Position numbers and translations under genes: made by a program
Shown: in pieces, positions 44,456 through 52,548 of the stretch
How positions within the stretch are numbered: position 1 is the stretch's first letter
Layout of the letters: each line of letters begins with the position of its first letter
Notes under the pieces: model-generated
Database searches by the model: none
The model's input: only the letters and a program-made list of their open reading frames with translations
What the model was told of the DNA's origin: nothing
DNA from: a candidate division SR1 bacterium
GTDB taxonomy: Bacteria > Patescibacteriota > JACMRA01
Length of the DNA: 64,000 nt
Direction of reading: 5' to 3'
Assembly: GCA_014377045.1 (NCBI GenBank)
Contig: JACMQI010000036.1
Coordinates: 1-64,000 of the forward strand

Positions 44456-45148
44456 ATGAAAACACTACTAGTAAGCTCTTTAATAAGTCTTACACTACTA
44501 AATTCAGGATTCTCATACGCTCCAAACAATAAAATCAAGGAGTACGATAATACTGAACTAAAACAAATAATTGCTATTTCGGACTATAAACCAAGGTCTA
44601 TAGATTTAGGTATATCAAAAATATCATCCAATTTAGAAAAAATTAAGGAAGATGAAGCTCGTAAAATTGAAGAACAAAAAAAGATAGAGGAAGAAAATCG
44701 ATTGAGAGAAGAAGAGCGTAATCGTCAAATTGAGGAAGAAAAGCAGGCAAAATCCAAACAAGAAATTGCTACTGCAAATAAAATAGCATCTATGAGGCAG
44801 CAGTCCGTAGTAAAAGCACCCGAACCCGCTGTCAGTACTGTAGTACCAGCTGGAGATTTACAAGCATATGCCAAAAACCGTGTATGTGAAGTATTTGGAT
44901 GCGATCAATGGGACGCCTATTACTATATTATTGATAAAGAAAGTCACTGGAATTACCTTGCAATCAATAAATCATCAGGAGCTGGTGGTTTATGCCAAGC
45001 CTTACCATTTAGTAAAATGGCTACAGCAGGATCCGACTATACTACCAATCCAAATACTCAAACCGAATGGTGTATTTCATATATCCAATCCAGATATAAA
45101 AATCCCTTAGGTGCAAAAGCTTTCTGGATAGCCAATTATTGGTTTTAA
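44456..45148 (+). CDS. secreted coiled-coil protein with lysozyme-like (Apf-type) domain
   Basis: A 230-residue protein: signal peptide (1-22), an E/K/R-rich coiled coil (about 60-110) and a C-terminal transglycosylase-like domain of the aggregation-promoting-factor type (IIDKESHWNYLAINKSSGAG, GLCQALPFSKMATAGSDY, NTQTEWCISYIQSRY). The Glu in DKESHW is the expected catalytic residue. A TATAAT at about 44408 precedes it without a good -35 box. It is followed by a PcsB-like protein, a functional cluster for wall remodelling or daughter-cell separation. Confidence 0.82.
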   Translation: MKTLLVSSLISLTLLNSGFSYAPNNKIKEYDNTELKQIIAISDYKPRSIDLGISKISSNLEKIKEDEARKIEEQKKIEEENRLREEERNRQIEEEKQAKSKQEIATANKIASMRQQSVVKAPEPAVSTVVPAGDLQAYAKNRVCEVFGCDQWDAYYYIIDKESHWNYLAINKSSGAGGLCQALPFSKMATAGSDYTTNPNTQTEWCISYIQSRYKNPLGAKAFWIANYWF

Positions 45149-45198
45149 GTTTAACTGGCAACACTTAAATTTTATCTTAACAAATAGAAATTTAATAT

Positions 45199-45227
45199 TT
45201 GACATAGCTATAAAAAGCATATAATAT
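45199..45227 (+). promoter_or_regulatory. promoter of the PcsB-like gene
   Basis: TTGACA (45199-45204), 17-bp spacer, TAATAT (45222-45227). It covers a TTG at 45227 and so excludes it as a start. Confidence 0.72.
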
Positions 45228-45256
45228 TGTTTTCGAAAATCACTAACAAAACCAAT

Positions 45257-46621
45257 ATGAATTTTTTGCATAAAAAAAATACTTACAAAACTGTATCAAT
45301 TGCAATATTGCTCACCTCGCTTATAGCTTTAGTGGGACATCAAAATATTTCTACTCTTGCTCAGTCTGAAGTGCTTAAATCAAAATATGATCAGCAAAAA
45401 TCAGAAATCGATCAAAAAATTAGCAATATCAGCGGTCAAATTAACACATTAACAGGAGATCTAGATAATGTATCGGCGCGAAAAAATTCTTTAGCAGAGC
45501 AAGTGAATGAAATGAAAACTGAAATAAATAAAACAGAAAGTCTTATCACCGATACAAAAATTGCAATTAGTAAACTTGAAGAACAGATTTCAGAAAATCA
45601 AAAAAAAATTACAACACTGGAGGGAGACATGAAAAATCTAGTCAGGGAAATCCAGAAACAGGATAAAAATAGTCCACTTGAAGCAATCCTATCAAGTAAA
45701 AATCTCGGTGAAATTTTAAGTAATGCTTATAATTTATCTTCTATTCAAGAAAAAGCAGCTAGAATCAATAAGCAGCTAGAATTAGCAACAGAAGAACTTG
45801 ATCAAAATAAAAAACAACAAGAAGACACTGAAAAAGCTCTCAATGATACTCAATTTTTATTAAATAGTAAAAAAGATTCACTCAGCACCCTTCTCATCGA
45901 AACCCAAGGACAAGAAGATCGATATCAAAAACTAATTAAAGCTTCAAATGAACAGAAAAAAACTGTAGTTGCTCAATCTTTCCAGGTAGACGCTGATTTC
46001 AAATCAGCTGTAACAAAAGAAAATGAAGAGTTAGAAAGACAAAAACGAGCTGAGGCAGAAGCTAAAGCTGAAACAAATAAAAGTAATCGAAATCCAATAA
46101 CATCCAATGGTGACACTAGCCAAGGAGCCTACGGATATGAGACAAATGGTGCTGGATGTAGTTTTACTGAAAAAGGTAAGCTTACAGCTCCAGCTGGATA
46201 TTTTATTTGGCCAACAAATGGCTATGTATCACAGAGTTATGGTTGCCCTAGTAGTGCTGGAGGCAGTCACGATGCCTTTGATATTGCAAATTCATCAGGT
46301 ACCCCTCTTTTTGCTATTGCAGCTGGGTCGGTGATGCAAAAAGGTTTTCATGCTGGAGGATTTGGTAATTTTATTATTATAAGACATGTTTTACCTAGCG
46401 GTCAGCGTGTTTATTCTCTTTATGCACATATGTTGCAGCCCTCTACAGTCTCAGGAGTGGTAAGTCAAGGACAAACTATAGGTTATATGGGTTCTACTGG
46501 TAGCTCTACAGGTACACACACACATTTTATGTTAATTTCTGATAGTATAGAGACTACTGGAAGTGTAGGATGTAACTATGGAGGTTCTAAGTGTTTTGAC
46601 CCAGCTACGTTTTTACCATAA
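45257..46621 (+). CDS. EnvC/PcsB-like coiled-coil M23 metallopeptidase
   Basis: A 454-residue secreted protein: signal peptide (about 1-38), a long coiled coil (about 45-270) and an M23/LytM domain. The zinc motifs look intact: GGSHDAFDIA (HxxxD), SLYAHM and THTHF (HxH). EnvC-like proteins usually have a dead LytM domain and act as activators, whereas this one could be an active endopeptidase. ATG 45257 was chosen because a TTG 30 bp upstream is part of the -10 box. The secreted nuclease gene follows after 12 bp. Confidence 0.9.
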   Translation: MNFLHKKNTYKTVSIAILLTSLIALVGHQNISTLAQSEVLKSKYDQQKSEIDQKISNISGQINTLTGDLDNVSARKNSLAEQVNEMKTEINKTESLITDTKIAISKLEEQISENQKKITTLEGDMKNLVREIQKQDKNSPLEAILSSKNLGEILSNAYNLSSIQEKAARINKQLELATEELDQNKKQQEDTEKALNDTQFLLNSKKDSLSTLLIETQGQEDRYQKLIKASNEQKKTVVAQSFQVDADFKSAVTKENEELERQKRAEAEAKAETNKSNRNPITSNGDTSQGAYGYETNGAGCSFTEKGKLTAPAGYFIWPTNGYVSQSYGCPSSAGGSHDAFDIANSSGTPLFAIAAGSVMQKGFHAGGFGNFIIIRHVLPSGQRVYSLYAHMLQPSTVSGVVSQGQTIGYMGSTGSSTGTHTHFMLISDSIETTGSVGCNYGGSKCFDPATFLP

Positions 46622-46633
46622 AAAATAATTGAT

Positions 46634-47230
46634 ATGAAAGAAAACAAACCCTTACAAGTTTTCCTTATTAGTTTAGCTATTTTTAGCATTATAATTATTG
46701 GCTCTTTACCCGAAATTCAGTTGTCTTTAAGCAATTTATTTGGATTGTCATCGAATCTAAGTAATATCCAGCCAAATAAAAAAACTAAAAATAGCGATAA
46801 AAAAACTGAAACTGTTAAAGTTAATCGCGTAATTGACGGCGATACGATTATTCTTTCAGATGGTAGAACAATAAGATACTTAGATATGGATACTCCTGAA
46901 ACTAAAAAACCAAATACTCCAATAATGTGTTTTGGACCAGAGGCGTCAGAATATAATAAAAAGTTGGTTGAAGGTAAAGAAATAGTTATAGTTCCAGATG
47001 TAGAAAAAACCGATAAATACGGTCGAGAGTTAAGATTTGTTTTTCTTATTGGGAAAGATACCGATAAAATAGAGCAAAGTGTAAATGCAGATCTTGTAAT
47101 AAAAGGTTTTGCTAGGAGTAAATCATATAGTCCAAATACAACATATGAAAAACAGTTTAGTGATTTCAGCTATAAAGCTCAAAGAGAGAGTCTCGGAGTT
47201 TGGAAATGTCCTAAGCCTTTTGAAGAATAA
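46634..47230 (+). CDS. membrane-anchored thermonuclease-like nuclease
   Basis: A 198-residue staphylococcal-nuclease-fold protein with one N-terminal membrane helix (about 8-30) and an exported domain. Catalytic landmarks are VIDGDTI, RYLDMDTPE and DKYGREL. Known relatives degrade DNA and RNA outside the cell with Ca2+. It starts 12 bp after the PcsB-like gene, so it is probably co-transcribed. Nucleotide scavenging is a plausible role in a reduced organism; that is inference. Confidence 0.9.
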   Translation: MKENKPLQVFLISLAIFSIIIIGSLPEIQLSLSNLFGLSSNLSNIQPNKKTKNSDKKTETVKVNRVIDGDTIILSDGRTIRYLDMDTPETKKPNTPIMCFGPEASEYNKKLVEGKEIVIVPDVEKTDKYGRELRFVFLIGKDTDKIEQSVNADLVIKGFARSKSYSPNTTYEKQFSDFSYKAQRESLGVWKCPKPFEE

Positions 47231-47242
47231 TAAAATACATAA

Positions 47243-47274
47243 AAATAATCCCCCAAAGGAATATTTATTTTTTT
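47243..47274 (+). terminator. intrinsic terminator of the PcsB-nuclease operon
   Basis: Stem AAATAATCC (47243-47251) / GGAATATTT (47258-47266) with one mismatch, followed by A and seven T. The T run abuts the CCA end of the convergent tRNA-Glu gene. Confidence 0.7.
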
Positions 47275-47348
47275 GGCGGCGCTACGGGGAATTGAACCCC
47301 GGTTACAAGAATGAAAATCTCGCGTCCTAACCACTAGACGATAGCGCC
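47274..47348 (-). tRNA. tRNA-Glu (anticodon TTC)
   Basis: Cloverleaf on the minus strand: acceptor GGCGCTA/TAGCGCC, G73, encoded CCA, anticodon loop TTTTCAT (anticodon TTC), T loop TTCAATT. It differs from the tRNA-Glu(CTC) at 11800-11874 only at the wobble position and in the T loop. Length 75 nt. Confidence 0.96.
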
Positions 47349-47360
47349 ACAGTAATATAA

Positions 47361-47389
47361 TTTATAACGTTATTTATCACTTTTGTCAA
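47361..47389 (-). promoter_or_regulatory. promoter of tRNA-Glu(TTC)
   Basis: TTGACA (47384-47389), 17-bp spacer, TATAAA (47361-47366). Confidence 0.75.
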
Positions 47390-47435
47390 GTAGTGTGCTA
47401 GACATAAATAAAAAATTGGCCAAATTAGTTAGTAT

Positions 47436-48248
47436 ATGGTATCAAAAATCAGTGATAATCTCACTTCTTTACAAATAGAAAAGCTTTCTAAGGCTGGAAT
47501 TCTAAATCTGTACCAGTTACTCACATATTTTCCCTATAAACTAGACTATCTCGAGCCTTTTCATAATTCTGAAAAGTTGATAAATAAAAAATATATTTTA
47601 AATGGTTTTATAGTTCGCTACGAAATAATACCTCGAGGAACCAAGTTTATTAAAATTCAAATTAGCGGTAAGGATAGTTTGACACTGTATCTATTTAATT
47701 CTGCTCCGTACATAATTAAAATGATAAATCAAAGTTGTGAGTTTCAGTTTATCATAATAAATAAAAATGGATTTTGGACAATTGAAAAGTTTGCAGAAAA
47801 AAAGGATTTACAAAATGATAAGTTTGTTATGGGTCGTGCAACTCTAAAAAATCATATTATTCCACAATATAGTAAAATTCTTTCATTAACAAATACTACT
47901 TTATCCTCGATACATCAAAGATTAAATAAGTCTGATTATATATTGAATTTGCATGGTTTGATACCACCTGGCAATCTCTATATACCTGAACAAATTAACC
48001 TAAATCATATTCATCACCCTACTAACAAAGATCTTTTTTACAATACACAAAAGCAATTTACATCGCTTCAGGTCTTTTTGAAAGTAGCCTTGCTAAAACA
48101 AATTAGCTTAAATACCGCCAATAAAGTTGGTCTTTCAAGTCATCTGGATACCGAATATCTAAAGCAAATCACTAACCAGTTACCATACATACTGTCTCAA
48201 TCACAAAAAATTACTATTTGGAATATTCTCCAAGATCTAGCAGCATAA
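47436..48248 (+). CDS. recG: RecG wedge domain only (truncated RecG)
   Basis: A 270-residue protein matching the N-terminal part of RecG: the NLYQLLTYFPYKLDY helix-hairpin start, an OB-fold wedge domain, VMGRATLKNHIIPQYS, and the LPYILSQSQKITIWNILQDL segment that in full RecG leads directly into the helicase. A stop follows at that point, and the motor domains (GSGKT, DEQH and others) are absent. RuvX begins on the other strand 4 bp later. Full RecG is about 690 residues. The retained part is long, open and undamaged, so it may be a kept fork-binding fragment or a cleanly truncated pseudogene. Confidence 0.75.
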   Translation: MVSKISDNLTSLQIEKLSKAGILNLYQLLTYFPYKLDYLEPFHNSEKLINKKYILNGFIVRYEIIPRGTKFIKIQISGKDSLTLYLFNSAPYIIKMINQSCEFQFIIINKNGFWTIEKFAEKKDLQNDKFVMGRATLKNHIIPQYSKILSLTNTTLSSIHQRLNKSDYILNLHGLIPPGNLYIPEQINLNHIHHPTNKDLFYNTQKQFTSLQVFLKVALLKQISLNTANKVGLSSHLDTEYLKQITNQLPYILSQSQKITIWNILQDLAA

Positions 48249-48251
48249 AAC

Positions 48252-48650
48252 TTATACTTTGAAGTATTTTTCAAAATATCTAATTAAGATTTCAGCGGCA
48301 GACTGATTATCTAATTGATATTTTAATGTCTTACCTATTTTAATTTGTGAATCCTTTGTTGTACCTCTCTCATCAATAGTTACTACATCGCAATCTGGAA
48401 ACAAAAATTGAGTTTTAGCAATAAACACCTCAATAAGGATAGTGACTCTAGTTTTATTTCCATAGAAAGTAAGCGGAAACCCTACAACAATATGAGCTAT
48501 TTTTCTCGTATTTACTTCGTATTCGAGTTTTTCAAAAATTATTTTTGTTTCAGTTTTTTCGGAACCAGGTATCACTAATTTAGTTTCCGAATCACCAAAC
48601 GATAATCCACATATTTTTTCTCCCCAGTCTATACCAATATAATCAAACAT
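48252..48650 (-). CDS. ruvX: RuvX/YqgF family nuclease
   Basis: A 132-residue YqgF-fold protein: YIGIDWGEKICGLSFGD, VGFPL, TIDERGTT and DNQSAAEILIRYF, which supply the acidic active site. Relatives are involved in 16S rRNA 5' maturation or Holliday-junction resolution. It follows the fused bS6-bS18 gene by 35 bp on the same strand, so a role in ribosome biogenesis fits the context. Confidence 0.92.
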   Translation of the reverse strand: MFDYIGIDWGEKICGLSFGDSETKLVIPGSEKTETKIIFEKLEYEVNTRKIAHIVVGFPLTFYGNKTRVTILIEVFIAKTQFLFPDCDVVTIDERGTTKDSQIKIGKTLKYQLDNQSAAEILIRYFEKYFKV

Positions 48651-48685
48651 ACAAAAAAAGTACCCTAAAGCACTAATTTAATTTA

Positions 48686-49264
48686 CTATCTAGAAGTAAA
48701 TGGCATAAGAGCCATATGTCTAGCTCTTTTTATAGCTTGAGCAATTTTTCGTTGTGATTTAGCAGACGTGCCAGTTTTCTCTTTTATAAAAATTTTGGCA
48801 TATGGAGAGGTAAACTGATTTAAGAAAGCTATGTTTTTAAAGTCTATAACTCGATAACCCAAGTAAGTAGCTAAATCTTTCTTTTTTGCATTAGCTTTGT
48901 TTAAATCTCTATGGGTGGTTATATCAGTTACAATATTAAGTTTTTCTTTAGACTTTTGTACAAGAAAGTCAGTTTGATTTATAAGAATGTAGCGAATAAT
49001 AGGCTCTATAAGATTAATTTTTTTCTCAAAATTACTTACTTTATAAGTGTTATCATCATTAATATTAAATGTAATGGAAGTATAAAATCCAGTTTGATGC
49101 TTATTTATAAGATAAGATAACTTTTTCAATCCTTCAGAATTTTCAATAACGTTCTCTGCACCAAAATCAGTAGTAATAATTGTTTTTATAGACTCTACTA
49201 TTTCTTTAGTTTGATCACCTGATAGCTCAGGATTAATAATAAAATAAAACTCGTAATTTTGCAT
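48686..49264 (-). CDS. rpsF-rpsR: fused ribosomal proteins bS6-bS18
   Basis: A single 192-residue frame. Residues 1-105 are bS6 (NYEFYFIINPELSGDQTKEI, LKKLSYLINKHQTGFYTSI, IRYILI). After a charged linker, residues about 128-192 are bS18 (YRVIDFKNIAFLNQF, KTGTSAKSQRKIAQAIKRARHMALMPF). In most bacteria these are separate genes, usually with ssb between them. The two proteins touch each other in the 30S platform, so fusion is structurally sensible. No stop or frameshift separates them, and no ssb is present here. Confidence 0.93.
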   Translation of the reverse strand: MQNYEFYFIINPELSGDQTKEIVESIKTIITTDFGAENVIENSEGLKKLSYLINKHQTGFYTSITFNINDDNTYKVSNFEKKINLIEPIIRYILINQTDFLVQKSKEKLNIVTDITTHRDLNKANAKKKDLATYLGYRVIDFKNIAFLNQFTSPYAKIFIKEKTGTSAKSQRKIAQAIKRARHMALMPFTSR

Positions 49265-49303
49265 AATAATATTTAGAATATAATAATTGTGATTATATAT
49301 AAG

Positions 49304-49331
49304 AGATAATACAAAACTAAAAACTTGTCAA
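49304..49331 (-). promoter_or_regulatory. promoter of bS6-bS18-ruvX
   Basis: TTGACA (49326-49331), 16-bp spacer, TTATCT (49304-49309). The 5' UTR is about 35 nt. Confidence 0.55.
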
Positions 49332-49361
49332 GCGCAGTGTTGCGATATAAAATTACTTAAT

Positions 49362-50453
49362 CTAATTTGAAAGATATTCAAGAGTAGCTCCACCACCCAT
49401 TGACACAAAATCAAATTTTTCAAGAGTCTCCTGAGGTAAAACTGCTACGCTATCTCCTCCGCCTAATACTTTATAGGCCTGAGATAAATCAGAAATATAT
49501 TTTCCAATTTCTAAAGTACCCAAAGCATATTTTTTATCTAAATAGTAGCCTAAAGGACCATTCCAAAAAATTGAATTCGCTTTTTCTAACTCTAATTCGA
49601 AAAGTCTTAAAGTTTTTGGACCAAGATCAAGAGCAAGTTTTTTATTATCTATATTTCCATATATAAAGTCTACTGGTAAAATAATTTTAGTTGGATATTT
49701 AGATAATAGTTCTTTAGCTTTAGATATAAAAGCTTCTTCAATTAGTGAGTCGTAAATTTGAAGAGGACTATTTACAGCTTTAAGAAAAGTAAAGCATAGT
49801 TCACCTCCAAGTAACACTTTATCACCCTTTTCACACATCTTAGCTATTAATGGCAACTTTGTTTCAAGTTTAGACCCTGCCATTATTATAGCAAATGGCT
49901 TACTTGGGTTAGTTCTTATAATTTCTAGTTTCTGCAATTCGTTCATAAATGATAAACCATAAGCATATGGTAAATGTTTTTTAAGCTCATAGTTTGTTAC
50001 CTCTTGCCTATGACTTACTGGAAACGCCTCATCGACAAAATATTGAGCTATTTCTCTATACTTTTGAGCTAACGAATCTCTATTAAGCAGGTTTTTTGAA
50101 GTCTCATACGGGCTAAATCTTGTATTTTCAAACAAAAATAATTTTGTTCTAGTGATTTTCATTATATCTTGCAAACTAATATTTTTCTCAAAATAATCAT
50201 ATTGATTGATAAATTCCACTGGCTCAGAGAAGTTTGACTGAACAGATTCTAAAAGTTTTTCAAGACTAAGTTCAGATATTTTTTTTCCATCTGGACGACC
50301 CCAGTGACTTAATAAAATAACCTGGTTTCCTTGATTTAATAGTTGTCTTATAGTTGCTTTACTATCTAAAATACGATCACTACTCTCAAGATTTGGTAAA
50401 TCATAGCATACACGTACGAACACTATAGAGTTATTAATATTAATTAAATTCAT
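49362..50453 (-). CDS. pgk: phosphoglycerate kinase
   Basis: A 363-residue Pgk, about 30 shorter than most, converting 1,3-bisphosphoglycerate and ADP to 3-phosphoglycerate and ATP. Recognisable segments: VFVRVCYDLPNLES, LLSHWGRPDGK, LFLFENTRFSPYE, FVDEAFPVSHRQ, IMAGSKLETKLPLI, FWNGPLGYYL and the C-terminal VLGGGDSVAVL. Substrate-binding Arg residues are present. Apart from rpiB it is the only central-carbon gene here and stands alone, without gap or tpi. The leaderless promoter fixes its start. Confidence 0.94.
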   Translation of the reverse strand: MNLININNSIVFVRVCYDLPNLESSDRILDSKATIRQLLNQGNQVILLSHWGRPDGKKISELSLEKLLESVQSNFSEPVEFINQYDYFEKNISLQDIMKITRTKLFLFENTRFSPYETSKNLLNRDSLAQKYREIAQYFVDEAFPVSHRQEVTNYELKKHLPYAYGLSFMNELQKLEIIRTNPSKPFAIIMAGSKLETKLPLIAKMCEKGDKVLLGGELCFTFLKAVNSPLQIYDSLIEEAFISKAKELLSKYPTKIILPVDFIYGNIDNKKLALDLGPKTLRLFELELEKANSIFWNGPLGYYLDKKYALGTLEIGKYISDLSQAYKVLGGGDSVAVLPQETLEKFDFVSMGGGATLEYLSN

Positions 50454-50459
50454 ACATTA

Positions 50460-50488
50460 AGTATGCTAAATTTATAAAAACATGTCAA
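50460..50488 (-). promoter_or_regulatory. leaderless promoter of pgk
   Basis: TTGACA (50483-50488), 17-bp spacer, CATACT (50460-50465), six bases, then ATG at 50453. The -35 box directly follows the T run of the upstream gene's terminator. Confidence 0.75.
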
Positions 50489-50521
50489 AAAAATAAGCTA
50501 CCAAAAAAATGTTGATAGCTT
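50486..50521 (-). terminator. intrinsic terminator of the 86-residue gene
   Basis: Stem AAGCTA (50495-50500) / TAGCTT (50516-50521), followed on the minus strand by ATTTTTTTGAC. The last T residues are shared with the pgk -35 box. Confidence 0.65.
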
Positions 50522-50545
50522 AAAAATGAGTAATTATTAAATTTT

Positions 50546-50806
50546 TTAATCTTCTAATGGAATAAAATTGATTCCTGGATGTATGTCTCCCTGTTGCGAG
50601 ACAGTGATTACACCTTCAGTCTTTAGTACTTTTAGAGCTTCACAAGCAGGATCAATAAATTTAATAAACCAATTATCTTTACTAAGCTCAGTGATTGAGC
50701 TTAGACGTTGGTATTGTTTTTCCGCATTATACACGCATGAAAAATTAATCATTAAGCATTTTTTAGCATAATTGATTTCTTTACTGATCGGGGTTTGAGT
50801 TTTCAT
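50546..50806 (-). CDS. hypothetical 86-residue protein
   Basis: A soluble protein with three Cys and a C-terminal DIHPGINFIPLED. No family recognised. It has its own promoter and terminator, which supports a real gene. Confidence 0.65.
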   Translation of the reverse strand: MKTQTPISKEINYAKKCLMINFSCVYNAEKQYQRLSSITELSKDNWFIKFIDPACEALKVLKTEGVITVSQQGDIHPGINFIPLED

Positions 50807-50836
50807 TGTTATTATAAATAAACGACGAACACTTCA

Positions 50837-50865
50837 AATATAACTTAGAAATAGGCTTTTGTCAA
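50837..50865 (-). promoter_or_regulatory. promoter of the 86-residue gene
   Basis: TTGACA (50860-50865), 17-bp spacer, TATATT (50837-50842). The 5' UTR is about 28 nt. Confidence 0.72.
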
Positions 50866-50868
50866 GTC

Positions 50869-52548
50869 TTAGGCCGCGTATTCTACAATTTTATCTTCCC
50901 AGAGACCAACTATTTTGATTTCACCTGGATATTTGACTTCAGTCTGAATTCGTTTTGCTATCTCACGCGTAGCAGTATGCATCTGGCCTGGCGTTATCTT
51001 CTCTGTATCAAAAAACACCCATAGTTCTCTACTCCCCCTCATTATCCAGCTTTTAGTAACTCCTGGTGTAGTCTCGCCTATTTTTTCTAAAGATTCCATT
51101 CGCTGAAAATACGCTTCACCTGTTTCTTTGCGAGCTCCCATACGTCCTCCACTTATGTTGTCACATGCATCAACTAAAGCGGCTTCAAGACAAAATCCGT
51201 GCTCAGCATCGTAGTAACTTTCATCATGATGAGAAGAAACACACTTTCGGATACGCCAATCGAGTCCAAAGGTCTCGCAAACCCTTTCACCTAAATCTAT
51301 ATGATTTCCTTTTGGATTACTTTCTTCATCAATAGCTTTACCAATATCGTGTAGTAAAGCACCTTTAATACATATATCTACATCTACTGGATTTCTTTGT
51401 GGAAACTGAGTATTCATCTCCTTTGCTAACAACGCAGCAAGCTTAGCCATTTCAATACTGTGTCTAAGCATGTTTTGACCATAACTCGTACGATATTTAA
51501 GCCTACCTATAATTCGTATAAGCTTGGCTGGGAAATCATAAATTCCTAACTCATTTACTGCCCATTGCCCAGATTCAGCTATTTCTTGAGCTATTTCGGC
51601 TTTTGACTTTTCATACATTTCTTCTATTGAAGCAGGGTGTATTCGTCCATCCTCAAGTAATTTTTCAAGGGTTTTTTTAGCTATATGTCTACGAATAGAA
51701 TTAAATCCACTAATAGTAACTACTTCAGGAGTCTCATCGATGACCAACTCAACTCCGAGCGTTTTTTCGAGCCACTGGATATTTCTACCACCCTTACCTA
51801 TTATCTTACCTTTCGCATCTTCATCAGGAAGTCTAACTGTAGTTATCGTAAATTCATTTGCCACTTCACTACTGCATCTTTGAACTGCCAGGGCTACTAT
51901 TTCTCGCGCTTTGCTTACCGCTTCCTCCTCAGCGTTTTCCAGCATTTTTTTTTGCCACTCAAGTAACTCGCCACCCATTTCAGTTTTGGAAACTTCTAAA
52001 ATTTGATCTTTAGCCTCTGACTTGCTCAGCCCTGCGATTTCAGTTAATTTAGTATTTAAAATTTCTTGTTGTTGAGTTTCTTTGAGAATTACCTCAGATT
52101 CTTTTTGCACCAATCTTGCTTTGATACTATCTATTTCATCTTTCAAGCCCAGAACATGCTTTTTTTCATCTTCAAATTTTTCTAGTTTTTCATTTAAAAT
52201 AGACTCTTTTCTATCAATATTTTCTTGAAGGTCCAGTATTCGCTTTCTCATTTCTTTTTCCTCCTCTTTCAGTTCTGCCATCGCTTCAAGTTTAATCTTG
52301 CTAAAGGCTACTTCATTATCTTTTTCGAGCAACAACTTTTTAGCTTCATATTCAGATTTGAGAGATTTTTGTAGAGTTTCAAGCTCAATCTGATTTTGAT
52401 AACGAATCTTGTCCTCTTCTAACTGTCTATCTTCGATAGATAACGAATCCTGACTCGTTTTAGTTTTTCTAGATACTGTAATGAATATTAATATTACAAT
52501 AAGTGTAATGATAAAAAGTATCGCAGGTATTATATATACTGATTCCAT
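50869..52548 (-). CDS. rny: ribonuclease Y
   Basis: A 559-residue RNase Y: N-terminal membrane helix (about 5-25), a long coiled coil (about 30-200), a KH domain with GKIIGKGGRNIQWLEKTLGV, and an HD domain with ALLHDIGKAIDEE and VSSHHDESYYD. Length is slightly above typical. It is the membrane-bound endonuclease that starts mRNA decay in many bacteria. The nearest clear promoter lies about 190 bp upstream, giving an unusually long leader. Confidence 0.94.
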   Translation of the reverse strand: MESVYIIPAILFIITLIVILIFITVSRKTKTSQDSLSIEDRQLEEDKIRYQNQIELETLQKSLKSEYEAKKLLLEKDNEVAFSKIKLEAMAELKEEEKEMRKRILDLQENIDRKESILNEKLEKFEDEKKHVLGLKDEIDSIKARLVQKESEVILKETQQQEILNTKLTEIAGLSKSEAKDQILEVSKTEMGGELLEWQKKMLENAEEEAVSKAREIVALAVQRCSSEVANEFTITTVRLPDEDAKGKIIGKGGRNIQWLEKTLGVELVIDETPEVVTISGFNSIRRHIAKKTLEKLLEDGRIHPASIEEMYEKSKAEIAQEIAESGQWAVNELGIYDFPAKLIRIIGRLKYRTSYGQNMLRHSIEMAKLAALLAKEMNTQFPQRNPVDVDICIKGALLHDIGKAIDEESNPKGNHIDLGERVCETFGLDWRIRKCVSSHHDESYYDAEHGFCLEAALVDACDNISGGRMGARKETGEAYFQRMESLEKIGETTPGVTKSWIMRGSRELWVFFDTEKITPGQMHTATREIAKRIQTEVKYPGEIKIVGLWEDKIVEYAA

